DNA of 64,000 nt from Pycnococcus provasolii. Lineage: Eukaryota > Chlorophyta > Pseudoscourfieldiophyceae > Pseudoscourfieldiales. Shown piece after piece: positions 32,222 through 42,031 of this stretch. The notes beneath the pieces are model-generated. The model made no database searches and was not told where the DNA came from. It was given only the letters and a program-made list of their open reading frames with translations. Within the stretch, counting starts at the first letter, position 1. The number at the start of each line of letters is the position of its first letter. The translations under genes and the position numbers were made by a program. Where the stretch lies: assembly GCA_049487715.1 (NCBI GenBank), contig CP150556.1, positions 682,001 to 746,000 on the forward strand, read 5' to 3'.

Positions 32222-32986
32222 TTAGACAGCCGCCTTGGGCGGGCCACCCGCTCCGGGCGCTCCGGCACCACCTGGCTTTGCGCCACCCTCCTTCTTCTCA
32301 TCGCGGCGAGGGGCAAATCGGCGCGGCGGCTCGCGGATGCGTCGTGCCTCGCGGCTTCGCACACGCACCACCTTGGAGTGGATGGCTGCGGAGATGGAGT
32401 AATAGATCTTGCGGTACAGCTTCGGCAGAGCGTATCCGTCGAAGACGCACGCCTCCTGCATATCACGCACCGCCGCGCTCTCAACGAGGTTGCGCACGAC
32501 GTAGCGGCTCACCGCCTTGTCCTTGGGCACCATGGCACCCGACGACTCGCATCGCACACCCTTGACGTGTCCACGCGCATTCGGCGGCTTGTTTCGTCCC
32601 GTTCCACGGCGCTCTGTAATGTTTTTTGTTGGATAGGAGATGTGAGTGCACGTTTATTTGCGTCTATGTTGATGGTTTCACACCACATGGCACCCCCACC
32701 AGGACATCCCTATAAATACGTGGCTATTTCAACCATACCACCACCACCACCACGACGACGACGCTAGCGTGCGCAAAACACTCCCCAAGCAGCCAAAGTA
32801 GGGACCCATCCATCCATCACTGAACACTGAACACTGAACGAGCATCCCGAGAGCGCCCAGACAAAGAGGACAACAATGAAACACCACAAACAAGAAGCCA
32901 CACTACCACTAATCACGTAGGAGAGAGATCCCTCGCCACCCACCACAAGCACCAAGACACCAAGCAAGGCACGTACTCTTCGTCAT
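32222..32986 (-). CDS. RPS26: Cytosolic ribosomal protein eS26, two exons
   Basis: Exon 1 is only 10 nt (32977-32986, ATG ACG AAG A), and exon 2 is 32222-32613. The 363-nt intron has a GTACGT donor and ACAG acceptor, giving 133 residues starting [37 protein letters not shown]-like [14 protein letters not shown] and [20 protein letters not shown] are strong eS26 signatures. eS26 sits at the mRNA exit channel of the 40S subunit. Of the four usual zinc-binding Cys (two CxxC pairs), only the first remains (C25). The others are Ser28, and Ser and Ala in YSISAAIHS. The C-terminal tail is Gly/Pro/Ala-rich. The gene is divergent from the GT47 gene, with a TTAGGG array between them. Confidence 0.95.
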
Positions 32987-33210
32987 TTCGCAAATATGGA
33001 GGCGAAACCGCAGGAGACGGGTGGGTGGAGGGAGACAGAGAGAATAGGAAAGGAACGAAAACGAAGCCGCCGGGGCGAAGAGGTATCCCCATGTGTTTGA
33101 TTCACGGGGATGAACCCATCAGAGAAAACCATCAGAGTTGAGGCGCCTCTTTGGGGGATCACAGCCTTTAGGTTTCCTTTGAGTCTTGCGAGTTGCGTAG
33201 AATTAATTCG

Positions 33211-33264
33211 GGGTTAGGGTTAGGGTTAGGGTTAGGGTTAGGGTTAGGGTTAGGGTTAGGGTTA
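33211..33264 (+). repeat. Interstitial (TTAGGG)n array
   Basis: Nine uninterrupted TTAGGG units, the cleanest array in the window. It lies in the intergenic space between eS26 (minus, start 32986) and the GT47 gene (plus, start 33423), 225 and 159 bp from the two start codons. Confidence 0.97.
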
Positions 33265-33422
33265 CGGATCCGTCGTCCATTCCCATTCCCTCCCTCCCTC
33301 CCTCCCAGTGCTCTGCCCCTCCACCTACGGTAGGTGATCCCCGGCTTCACCTGAACTTTGGGATTTCTAACTCCTTCTTGTTGGCGCCTCAAGCAAGGTT
33401 GGTTGGGCTGGCCATCATTATC

Positions 33423-35168
33423 ATGGCGCCTCCTCCCCTTTCTTTGTCACTTCAGGGACTTCAGTCCATGAAGTGGGAGCTCTTAGTAAGCCTCTTACTA
33501 CTAGGCGGATCAATCACACTCCTCCTGGCGTCGCTTCTCTCTCCCCCTTACTACTCGGCTCGTTCTCGGGGTGGTATCCGGCCTTCTCCTTCTCCCCGCC
33601 TTAAGGGCCTCTCGTCGTCGTCGTCGTCGTCAAGCTTTCTGGTTACCGATCCTTCGTCGTCATCAGGGGATGGTCCTCGATCGAATATCTACGACGTCAG
33701 TGGTGCCGCACGTCCCACCATCGCGTCAGATCCAGTGGAAGCTTCGAAACAACAAGCTTCTCTTGTCAAACAGCTCTCGACGCTGGAAAACTCGTACCGA
33801 GCGATATCCTTCCAGAAAGCTTCGCTCGCACAGCAAAGGCACGCCATACTGTCAAAAATTGACAAATATCAGCACGTCAGACTAAGAGACGCGCCGTCGC
33901 TAGACGAAGAGGACGAAGACGAGTCCACGACGACGCACAGAGCTCCTGCCGTGCCTTACCGCTCTCTCGCCAAACGCGCAGAGTCTGCACCCAAGGCGAG
34001 CTGCCCCAAGCTGTACGACAACCAGCCGAACACTGTCGACGACGACGCGGCGTGCCGTCGACTGCCGCCACAGCTTGAAAAGGACGACGGCGACGCGCTC
34101 AACTTCAAGGTGTATGTCTACGACCTGCCGAGCAAATTTAACCGCGACATGTCGAAAAAGTACAAGCGGTGCGCCACCGACCAGTACGGAACGGAGGTGT
34201 TCTTTCACGAGGCGCTGCTGTCAAGCACGCTGCGAACGAGAGATCCAGACAAGGCGGACTTCTTCTTTGTACCCGTCTACGGAGAATGCTTCCTGTGGCA
34301 GTACGAAATGCTGCGCCACGAAGGTCGCGAAAAGAGCTTCGGGCTGACGAACGATCTGTACCTAGACGCGCTGCGGATCGTGCGCGAGCAGCATCCGCAC
34401 TGGAATCGTACGAATGGGGCGGATCACATCTTCAGCTTCCCCGGCGCACGCGGTCCAACCATCTTCAGCGAGTGGGAGAAGCACATCAAGCAGAGCATCT
34501 ACCTCACGCCGGAGGGTGATCGAAAGGCGCACTACTTCAACACGTGGAAGGACATCGTCGTGCCAGGTCTCGAGGCGAGTCCTATCTTTTATCTGCCCAA
34601 GGAACGAGAACGCCTGCTGGCGAGAGAGGGGAAACCTCGCAAGTACCTCGCGTACTTTCGAGGCACCATCGACCATCGAGAAGGGTGGGCATACAGCCGA
34701 GGCCTGCGCCCGCGTCTCAAAAAGCTGCTGAACGCGAGTGACATCATCTATGACACAAAGCACAGCACGTGCGATCGGCAGTGCTACCACAACGAGATGG
34801 CGGAGTCCGTGTTCTGCCTTAACCCGCTCGGGTGGACGCCGTGGACGCTTCGCTTCTACCAGGCGGTGATGACGCGGTGCATCCCCGTCGTGATTGCCGA
34901 CGACATCGAGTTCCCCTACGAGAATGAGATTGACTACTCCAAGTTTGCCGTCAAAATTCGAGAGAGGGACGTCGACAACATCGTCGAATTCATGAGGAAC
35001 ATGCCCGAGGCGGAGAAGGAGGCTAGGCGACGGGAAATGGACAGGATTTGGCTGATGTTTTCGTACCAGCGTCCACCCGTTCCCGGGGATGCCTTCCACG
35101 CGACGATGCGCGAGATCGGAAGGAAGCGCGTGTCGTTCAGGACTGGGCCGCTTCACGAGTGGTCGTGA
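33423..35168 (+). CDS. Exostosin-family (GT47) glycosyltransferase
   Basis: A 581-residue type II membrane protein. After a short N-tail comes the anchor WELLVSLLLLGGSITLLLAS (about residues 17-37), then a Ser-rich stem and coiled coil. The exostosin domain begins at FKVYVYDLPSKFNRDM (about residue 230). It has DPDKADFFFVPVYGECFLW, DHIFSFPGARGPTIF, RKYLAYFRGTIDHREGWAYS, and the sugar-nucleotide region ESVFCLNPLGWTPWTLRFYQ, then GCIPVVIADD-like RCIPVVIADDIEFPYE. GT47 enzymes in plants and algae build cell wall or glycoprotein glycans in the Golgi. The donor sugar cannot be read from sequence. The frame is open upstream but contains no ATG before 33423. Confidence 0.92.
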   Translation: MAPPPLSLSLQGLQSMKWELLVSLLLLGGSITLLLASLLSPPYYSARSRGGIRPSPSPRLKGLSSSSSSSSFLVTDPSSSSGDGPRSNIYDVSGAARPTIASDPVEASKQQASLVKQLSTLENSYRAISFQKASLAQQRHAILSKIDKYQHVRLRDAPSLDEEDEDESTTTHRAPAVPYRSLAKRAESAPKASCPKLYDNQPNTVDDDAACRRLPPQLEKDDGDALNFKVYVYDLPSKFNRDMSKKYKRCATDQYGTEVFFHEALLSSTLRTRDPDKADFFFVPVYGECFLWQYEMLRHEGREKSFGLTNDLYLDALRIVREQHPHWNRTNGADHIFSFPGARGPTIFSEWEKHIKQSIYLTPEGDRKAHYFNTWKDIVVPGLEASPIFYLPKERERLLAREGKPRKYLAYFRGTIDHREGWAYSRGLRPRLKKLLNASDIIYDTKHSTCDRQCYHNEMAESVFCLNPLGWTPWTLRFYQAVMTRCIPVVIADDIEFPYENEIDYSKFAVKIRERDVDNIVEFMRNMPEAEKEARRREMDRIWLMFSYQRPPVPGDAFHATMREIGRKRVSFRTGPLHEWS

Positions 35169-35342
35169 AAACAGCACTTGTAATTGATTCGATTTGTTTT
35201 TTTTTTCTTTTCATTCTTGAAAATGTGGCCAGTAGTCAAGTTTTACAGTGGAAAGTTACATAGTCTTCAGCAATTTAGTACAACCTTCGAAATCACCTGC
35301 GCCATGAACGAAAACGCGAAGTGAATGGCACCGGTGAATGGG

Positions 35343-35428
35343 CTGAATGGTGAAAGTGAATGGTGTGAATGGACAACCGCTGGATAGAGTAAAGTACACT
35401 TCGTTACTGAATGAGGGATCTCAGGTAC
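35343..35428 (+). repeat. Dispersed 3'-end repeat, copy C
   Basis: Contains GAATGGTGAAAGTGAATGGT, shared exactly with copy A, and ACTGAATGAGGGATCTCAGG, shared with copies A and D. It lies between the convergent GT47 and GT29 genes, 88 bp before the GT29 stop codon. Confidence 0.85.
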
Positions 35429-35515
35429 TGCGTGAGGACTCCGTCGCTCTTCGCCTCCACATTGGCATCGACGGTGGAGCTTGGCAGTCCCAGTAAGAGG
35501 TTCGCGAGCCGTGTT

Positions 35516-38008
35516 TTATTCAGTCGCGTCGCGCTCGCCAGGTCCGTCATTGCGTTCGCTATCTCCAGCATCCTCCTCACTGGGAGGTTGTTCCTCCACA
35601 GCCTGTTCCTCCTTGTTCTTTTTCACCTTCGGCTTCTTCTGCGCGCGCATAGACGCAATGAAAGCCTTGGCTTTTTCCCGAGCCATGTTCATGATTCCGT
35701 TTCCCTTCCATGTGCCGGCTAAACGCAACGGTCGCTCGCCCTGCCTACGCAACTTGTCGTGAATCTCTGTCATGCGCGCCTCCATCAACTTGGTAAGAAC
35801 TGACTGCTTCACGGCGGGTGCTGGAGGACTTCGCGAGACTGTTGCATTCTCACTACCCGCTGCCACCGCAGCGTCGCCGCCGTCACCTTCAGTAGTGTCT
35901 GCATCCTCTGCTGACAGAACATCATCTGCACTGTCCTTGCCAAGCATGTGCCTTAGCTCACCGCGAGCATCGAGCATCTGCATGATATCGGACTCGAGTT
36001 CGAAGCTGTGGTGAGGGTCAAGAGAGAATTCACGGCTCATCACGAAATTTCCCATGTGGAAATAGTGCCAGCTACTTCCGCCTCCGATCCCAACGCCGTA
36101 CACAGTGACTTTCCTGCACATCTGAAGCGCAAGCCACGAAATGAGGTAACCGCTGCTTGGCGATCCCTTGCCCGGGTATGGCTTGCCACGCATGTCATCC
36201 AAGCGCAGCTTCACCTCGCGGAGAACATCGCCGGCGCCGTCCGTGGCTTGTCTTCGCAAGAGCAGAAAGCCGACCGTAGGATTGACGCGCTTGACGGCAC
36301 GTACAACCTGTGGAAATTCCCTGCGCATCGTTCGCGTAACGATGAACGTCACATTTGGCTCGACACTCAGCGCATGTCCCTGTCTCCGGTACTGGTATGC
36401 CCACCTGTTGTTCACGGATCTGTACGATGTCTTCGATCCGACGTGCATCTCAAAACCCTTCGTCGGCGCCTGATTCATTCGAAATACCGCGTCCATCGCA
36501 TCAATCTCCTCGCCGCGATTCTCAAGAAGCAGGCGTTGCGCATTTCCAACCACCGCACATGCACTGTATCGGTACTTAGGTGCGTAGCGCCTGTACTCAG
36601 GAGGAATGGACCTCGCCGCGTCGTCGTCAAACAAGGGCTCGTGCTCTATGCGAACATTATCGTCCTTATCTTCGATGACGTTGCCATCTGAATCTTCATT
36701 GCCCTCGTTGTCACCGTCATTGTCACCCTTCGACTCGCCGTCATTCGCATCGTCCACGTCGCTTTCCTCCGACTGCTCATCTTTGTCATTCTCGTCATCG
36801 GGAAGAGAGAAGCTGCGGAAGTCGAGATCACGCAGGACAAATGCGTGTTGCTCGCGCAACGCCGAAACGCGCACGGCGGTGAGATCCGTCAGCGAGGGAC
36901 CTTTCCCATCCGCAGCGCGCATTGCCATGCCGGCGACGATCTCCTCGGCAATCGGGGGTGGCGGCACTTCGCCGTTCTCATCCGCACTTGGAAGCGTTCC
37001 GTTGGCAATGAGCACCTTACGTGCGTGTGCCAGGCCGTGCACTGCCACCGCAAGCGGCTCCTCGTTGTCCATTTTGCCGGTCTCAGCCTCCGCGCGCTTG
37101 TCTTCAATCTTTTGCGCATCTTTCACACCAAGGAGCACACGGTAGTCCGGCAGGCCAGCCTCGCATCCTTGCGCATCAATCTTTGCCTCAACGGCAAGGT
37201 GTGCCATCAAGCTCGCCGTCATGACCGTGTCAACGATGCTGTCAGTGAGCTTTGCGCGCTTGCGTTCCTGCTTGAGCTCGAGGCGCTGTTTGTTGATGAA
37301 TCGCTTAGCACGCTCGCGCTGCTCAGACAGCTTCGTCATGTATCTGTAGATGGTGTCGAAGTGCGTGTACTCTAATTTAACCTGCACGTTATCCGCGCGT
37401 CCGCTATTTGACGCGACGAGCTTGTCAAACTCGGTCTTTAAGTTTTCCGCAGAGCGCCACGCCTCCTTCGTGAGCCTTTCCTCCTCGGCGTCAGCCTCCT
37501 TGGAGTTGCCGCCGCCCTCCTCCTCCTCCTTTTCCTTTTCCTTTTCCTTTTCCTTTTTGGGCGCCGGCGTCGTCGTTGTCGTGCCGTCGACGGCAGCCTC
37601 GACGGTACCCGCGACGACGTCCGTTCCCTTGTCTGACGCGGCACCCGAAGCACCGTCGTCGTTGCTCGCAGCCACACCCCCCTTTCCGGCGTCAGGTGCA
37701 CGCCGCGCAAGCGCCACAGCTTCGTCTGCTTGTGCCTGCGCTTCCGCCGCCTTCCTTCTCGCGCTTTCCGTAGCCTCCTGCGCCTGCTGCAGTTTCTCGT
37801 GCAGGCTTGCAATCTCGCTGGTTAAGGCGGCTTCGCGCGAGGCGGCCTCGTGCATATGCCTGTCCACGGCATGTCCCGTGAACGGCGTTGCGGTGAATCG
37901 CCACACGGACAGCGCCACGATTAGCAGGAGTGCGAGCGGAGGCAGGAGGCGCACGTGCAAGGCCGGCGCACCGCCGTGACGGCCGTGGCCGTGGCGCGGA
38001 GGCGGCAT
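35516..38008 (-). CDS. Sialyltransferase-like (GT29) type II membrane protein
   Basis: An 830-residue protein from ATG 38006-38008. A short basic N-tail is followed by the anchor LLPPLALLLIVALSVWRF (about residues 19-38). A long coiled-coil and very acidic stem reaches about residue 460, with Asp/Glu/Asn-rich tracts. The catalytic domain has the L-sialylmotif CAVVGNAQRLLLENRGEEID (about 481), then FRMNQAPTKGFEMHVGSKT. The S-motif PSSGYLISWLALQMC...VTVYGVG is near 610, and WHYFHM, the VS-type motif, is near 645. Such GT29 proteins occur in green algae and plants although sialic acid is scarce there, so the donor may be CMP-Kdo or another nonulosonic acid (inference). The Golgi location is inferred from the type II layout. 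Confidence 0.88.
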   Translation of the reverse strand: MPPPRHGHGRHGGAPALHVRLLPPLALLLIVALSVWRFTATPFTGHAVDRHMHEAASREAALTSEIASLHEKLQQAQEATESARRKAAEAQAQADEAVALARRAPDAGKGGVAASNDDGASGAASDKGTDVVAGTVEAAVDGTTTTTPAPKKEKEKEKEKEEEEGGGNSKEADAEEERLTKEAWRSAENLKTEFDKLVASNSGRADNVQVKLEYTHFDTIYRYMTKLSEQRERAKRFINKQRLELKQERKRAKLTDSIVDTVMTASLMAHLAVEAKIDAQGCEAGLPDYRVLLGVKDAQKIEDKRAEAETGKMDNEEPLAVAVHGLAHARKVLIANGTLPSADENGEVPPPPIAEEIVAGMAMRAADGKGPSLTDLTAVRVSALREQHAFVLRDLDFRSFSLPDDENDKDEQSEESDVDDANDGESKGDNDGDNEGNEDSDGNVIEDKDDNVRIEHEPLFDDDAARSIPPEYRRYAPKYRYSACAVVGNAQRLLLENRGEEIDAMDAVFRMNQAPTKGFEMHVGSKTSYRSVNNRWAYQYRRQGHALSVEPNVTFIVTRTMRREFPQVVRAVKRVNPTVGFLLLRRQATDGAGDVLREVKLRLDDMRGKPYPGKGSPSSGYLISWLALQMCRKVTVYGVGIGGGSSWHYFHMGNFVMSREFSLDPHHSFELESDIMQMLDARGELRHMLGKDSADDVLSAEDADTTEGDGGDAAVAAGSENATVSRSPPAPAVKQSVLTKLMEARMTEIHDKLRRQGERPLRLAGTWKGNGIMNMAREKAKAFIASMRAQKKPKVKKNKEEQAVEEQPPSEEDAGDSERNDGPGERDATE

Positions 38009-38163
38009 GCGGCTTGACGAAGAGCTTATGCAGCTTATGCCCACGGTGAAGTGGGACGGAGATCGGATTGGCACAGGACCCTAAAAAGAACGGCCGAATA
38101 AGGAACTGAAAATAGCTATTGGGGATCCATCCTCGAACTACCAACCATCATCCTCGCATCCTA

Positions 38164-38189
38164 TTGACGTCAAGTAATTTCACCTTAAG
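38164..38189. promoter_or_regulatory. Promoter motifs upstream of GT29 gene
   Basis: TTGACGTCAA (38164-38173), an ACGT-core palindrome of the kind bZIP factors bind, is followed at 38179 by TTCACCTTAAG, an 11-mer also found at 42021 and 51906. They lie about 155-180 bp before the ATG. A regulatory role is inferred from position and repetition. Confidence 0.4.
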
Positions 38190-38290
38190 TGAGGCCTTAA
38201 CTTAAGCTTGTGAGTGGTGTGTGGTGTGAAATTTATATTCTTTTATTTTTTATCATAATAAATACAGTACAATCATTTATTTACAATTAT

Positions 38291-41023
38291 TTACATATCT
38301 TCCAAGATCAGAGCGGGATGCGGGTGAGTGGGAACAGTTGACGGAGGAGCTCTTTCGTTCGCAGGCGCGTATCGAAACGACGACGCGCCACGAGGTGTGC
38401 GAGGTGAGAAGAATGGAACGAAGTTGCGAGGGAACGCGAATTCGAACCTCGACGGGTCCATTGTTGAAGGAAACCAGTACATACGACGGGGCGTTGGTGA
38501 TGCCGCTGCTGTCGCCGTCGGCTCATTGGTGTGGTGAGATAAAGATGCGACTCGATTGGAAGCACGGGTAACGTCTATGGCCAGTGGTTTACGCCCATCC
38601 AATGCGACATCAGACGCCTTAATTCGCAGCGCCATCTTTTCTGGAGATTGGACGCGAATCACCATGGTTTCTGGCGTGGGATTGAGCGGCATTGGTGGAT
38701 AGCGCGATGGCGACGTCCCCTTTGGGGAATGAGAGCCTTCTGTAGCCGCATCATCTGCCGATGGCGTGGGCTTGCGCAGACGTATCGTGCACCAAAACAG
38801 AAGTCCGAAGGTCAAGGCGAATGAGAAAGCTGCTATGGCCCCGATGCCAATGATTTGGAAAGCGCCGCTACTATCCTCGTCTTCGCTTCCATTCTCGTCT
38901 CGTGGTGGCGCTGAAGAATTTGCAACCAGCGTGTTTGGTAAGGTGGCAGAGCTGCGAATTTCAGTAAGTTGTGGAGTTGCTGGAAATGATGGTGGACGTC
39001 CCGGCACTGCTGGTGGTGGTGAAGCAGGAGGAGGGATAAATAAGACTTGAGAAATAATGGGCGAAGCGATAGATTGTGACGGCGAGGATGGTGGTGGTAT
39101 TATTGGCTGCGAAAGGACTTGTTCTCGAGGGGGTGGGAATGGGGGCGGAGGCTGCGGCGGCGGCGGTGGCGAATGTGGCGGTGGTGGTTTGTGAGGTGGA
39201 TGGGGAGGATATGGTGGATATGGAGGTCGTGCCGGCAGCTCGGGCATGCAGTATGAGATGGCGTAGTCGTTATCGCAAAGAAGATCGTTTGAACTCGACA
39301 TCGATCGCTGTGCATTCACGCTAACGATTGCCCAGTCCGTGCGGAGCACAGTCTGTCCAAGCTTCGTAATGGCCATCTTAGCTGCTACACACGGCGAGTG
39401 TTGATGAACTCCAATTGCCGATTGCTCGCAACTTCCATCGACCACCACCGCCTTGTGAAATTCGCCATTTGCATATGCGGCATCAGACATTGCCCTGTCA
39501 CCAGCAGCGCACGGCGCCTGACCCATCACGAACGCTTCGAACGGGTCACGTGTTGCCCAAGCCGTCGGCCGCTGGTCTAGATGCTTTGCGTGCTTAGCGA
39601 GCAGCGGTGCAGATAATTTTGGGTCAATCCAGCTGCAAGCTATTGGATTATCTGCCGCCTTACACCCTTGCAATCCGCGCTCGGCGCCCGCTCGTGCACA
39701 AGCTAGGTGGCGAGTTCGAAGCGCGTCATGGACCGCTTGGGTTGCGTGCTTCCCACTTGGATAGTCGCTCGCAGCGGCAAATATGGCAACGCCAGCATGC
39801 ACGTACAATTTCACGCTCGCGTAGTTGAGGTAGTTGGTGCCCACGTGGTGCAGTATAAGCCCACCCGCAATGGTCTCGTTCGAGACCCTCCAGCCGAGCA
39901 TGTATCTGTCACCCTGCACACCTTCCGAAAGCAGGCTACGCCAGCGGAAGTCGCGAATCACCGGACTGCCTGAGGGGTAGGTGTCGGACTCGAGGCTTGC
40001 ATTCTTGCCCATTCGCAGGCCTCGCAGCGTCCACTGCAGGTATCGCGCCATGGCTGCCGGAGTGCAGTGCACATTTCCCGCTGGCCCGATGATCGGAGGG
40101 AAGTCGTGCCGCATGGCGATCCAAGCGCTCGCGTTCGTGCCGTTAGGTGCAAGGTGAGCGAACGGGTCGTGCGAGCCTTCCGCCGGCCCGAAGCCGCAGT
40201 CGACGCCCACCTGAATGCCGAGAGGTTTCCAAAGTCTCGTCTCGACGAGCTCTTCCCACAGCGGCGGCGTGTCAAGCCGCTCTCGCTCCGCAACCGCCGC
40301 GCTTGCAGCTTGCGCGAGCACGACGTAACCAACATTCGAGTACCTGAACCGCGTCGTGGCGTTTCGCGTCGCCTTGAGCGAATTTGCCGTGACGTGTTCT
40401 CTGCACGTCGCGAGCGCTTGCGGCGCGTGCTCCGGGTGCGCGCAGTGCACGAACGCGTTGTGATACGGCGGTTTCGACGTTGGCAGAGGTACGTCGCAGC
40501 AGTCGGCGTGCACTTGCCACCATCCGTTTGGCTGGGGATGCAGAGGGAATCCCGCGACGTGGTTGGCGAGGTCCTTGAGCGTGACGTCTTTGAACGTCGA
40601 GTCGGCAGCCTCCGGCACGAAGCGCGCCAGTTTGTCTGACCAGCTGAGGTATCCGTCAGACTCGAGCACGCTGACGAGCGCCGCGGTCATCGCCTTGGTG
40701 ATGGACCCGACGTGCCATTTGCTCGCTCTCGTGACGTGCGTGGCGTCGCGATCGTCCGCCTTGACGCGTCCAGCCGCGCCTTGCGCGAGCATGCCTTGAG
40801 CTGTGACAACGGTCGCTGCGACGGCGGCGGTTGGACTGCGTGCGGTCGTTTTGTTAATGATGCGTGTGAGTTCGTCGTCGAGCGCGAATAATGCCTCCTC
40901 GCCCTCAACACCGCCTGCACACGCCGTTGTGCACTGAGCTAACACTAACACTAAGACGAGCCCAAGCCCCAAGCCTAATTTCGTCATGGTGCGGCATGAG
41001 GTCTCGGCATGCGCGTCCGCCAT
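38291..41023 (-). CDS. Beta-lactamase/penicillin-binding-like serine hydrolase, membrane-anchored
   Basis: Up to 910 residues from ATG 41021-41023. A second in-frame ATG at 40985-40987 gives a cleaner signal peptide (MTKLGLGLGLVLVLVLAQCT). The ectodomain matches the class C beta-lactamase-related fold: GSITKAM (nucleophile SxxK, about residue 106), YSNVGYVV (YxN, about 226) and HHVGTN (HxG, about 391). A Cys-containing region follows, then a proline-rich stalk (PPYPPYPPHPPHKPPPPHSP), a membrane helix (FQIIGIGAIAAFSFALTFGL) near residue 740 and a cytosolic tail of about 150 residues. Eukaryotic relatives such as LACTB act as peptidases or esterases. The exposed, stalked layout is unusual, and its substrate is unknown. 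It is not shown to act on antibiotics. Confidence 0.82.
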   Translation of the reverse strand: MADAHAETSCRTMTKLGLGLGLVLVLVLAQCTTACAGGVEGEEALFALDDELTRIINKTTARSPTAAVAATVVTAQGMLAQGAAGRVKADDRDATHVTRASKWHVGSITKAMTAALVSVLESDGYLSWSDKLARFVPEAADSTFKDVTLKDLANHVAGFPLHPQPNGWWQVHADCCDVPLPTSKPPYHNAFVHCAHPEHAPQALATCREHVTANSLKATRNATTRFRYSNVGYVVLAQAASAAVAERERLDTPPLWEELVETRLWKPLGIQVGVDCGFGPAEGSHDPFAHLAPNGTNASAWIAMRHDFPPIIGPAGNVHCTPAAMARYLQWTLRGLRMGKNASLESDTYPSGSPVIRDFRWRSLLSEGVQGDRYMLGWRVSNETIAGGLILHHVGTNYLNYASVKLYVHAGVAIFAAASDYPSGKHATQAVHDALRTRHLACARAGAERGLQGCKAADNPIACSWIDPKLSAPLLAKHAKHLDQRPTAWATRDPFEAFVMGQAPCAAGDRAMSDAAYANGEFHKAVVVDGSCEQSAIGVHQHSPCVAAKMAITKLGQTVLRTDWAIVSVNAQRSMSSSNDLLCDNDYAISYCMPELPARPPYPPYPPHPPHKPPPPHSPPPPPQPPPPFPPPREQVLSQPIIPPPSSPSQSIASPIISQVLFIPPPASPPPAVPGRPPSFPATPQLTEIRSSATLPNTLVANSSAPPRDENGSEDEDSSGAFQIIGIGAIAAFSFALTFGLLFWCTIRLRKPTPSADDAATEGSHSPKGTSPSRYPPMPLNPTPETMVIRVQSPEKMALRIKASDVALDGRKPLAIDVTRASNRVASLSHHTNEPTATAAASPTPRRMYWFPSTMDPSRFEFAFPRNFVPFFSPRTPRGASSFRYAPANERAPPSTVPTHPHPALILEDM

Positions 41024-41396
41024 GGGATGGGGTTCACCCAATATTAACGAAGGATGGGCCAAAAGACAACAACATCGAACGTCACGAACCCAACGTTGGA
41101 AGAAAGTCTTCAATTGAAAGCCTTTTTGAAGAACTTTTCCGGACGACGATTCCTACCCGTAGTCTCAGGACGTTCCTTCCTCAGGCTGATCATCAGCCTA
41201 AGTACTAATCAGGTGCTCTCCAGTCTCCAGCTGTTCTAGAACGTCCGGAGGATGAAAGCGTTGAAGGTCTTGTCTTGTTTCATGTTTGTTGTTAACTCAA
41301 GGCTCAAGCAACACAACACTACGATACAACAGCAGCTTTTAAGGTGCAAGGTGGCAAGGGTCCCGAGAGCTCCAGAGCTCCAGAGGAGGAGAACTA

Positions 41397-41674
41397 CAGT
41401 CATTTGTTCTCAGTTGGCCTGACTTTTGAGGCTCTTCATTTTTTACAAAATAACTTTTGCAAATCGTCGAACGTTTTTGGTCGGCAGATTTGGTCGGGGC
41501 CCTCAATGCCGCATTTTTGCGACCAAAATCTCCCGTTCAACAACCTTTTGTTCTCGAAAAGTTTGCCCAAAGTTCTAATCGAGTTCGAGCCCACCGACCA
41601 AAAGTCGGCCAAAAGTTCGACGATTTTTAGTTCCCAAAAAGTCCAAAGTCAGGCCAACTGAGAACAAATGACTG
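41397..41674. mobile_element. Tc1/mariner-type MITE, 278 bp
   Basis: The ends are perfect 30-bp inverted repeats starting CAGTCATTTGTTCTCAGTTG at 41397 and ending at 41674. TA lies on both sides (41395-41396 and 41675-41676), the target duplication of Tc1/mariner elements, which also commonly start CAGT. The interior pairs imperfectly as well (TCGTCGAACGTTTTTGGTC near 41464 against its complement near 41600-41620), so the whole element can fold into one long hairpin. It has no coding capacity. Confidence 0.9.
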
Positions 41675-42020
41675 TATTTGGTTATTTGGATTTAGACCAA
41701 GGTGGTTGCACTACTATCCCGGGGGGTGTAAAGTGGAAACGGACACCATCAGGAAGAGGCAACAACAACAACGACGACACGTACTCGAGTGACAGGCCAG
41801 GCAACAAACAGCTCCCTTAAGGCCTTAGACTAAGGTTAGTATCCTATAAACTTTACGATAGACTAACCTTAAGTTCCAAGCAGTCAGTCAGTACTAGTCA
41901 GTCGGTGGTTCCTTTGTTGTTTGTGGGGGTCCTTCAAGGAATACAGTAGTACTGTACTTAAGTTGCGTGTCGGGCAACTTGTTTCGCGGCCAGTCGACTT
42001 CTTCTCGTCCCACTATCTTA

Positions 42021-42031
42021 TTCACCTTAAG
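42021..42031 (+). promoter_or_regulatory. TTCACCTTAAG motif
   Basis: 11-mer shared with 38179 and 51906, all close to start codons; here it is followed by a second CTTAAGG. The function is inferred only. Confidence 0.35.
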
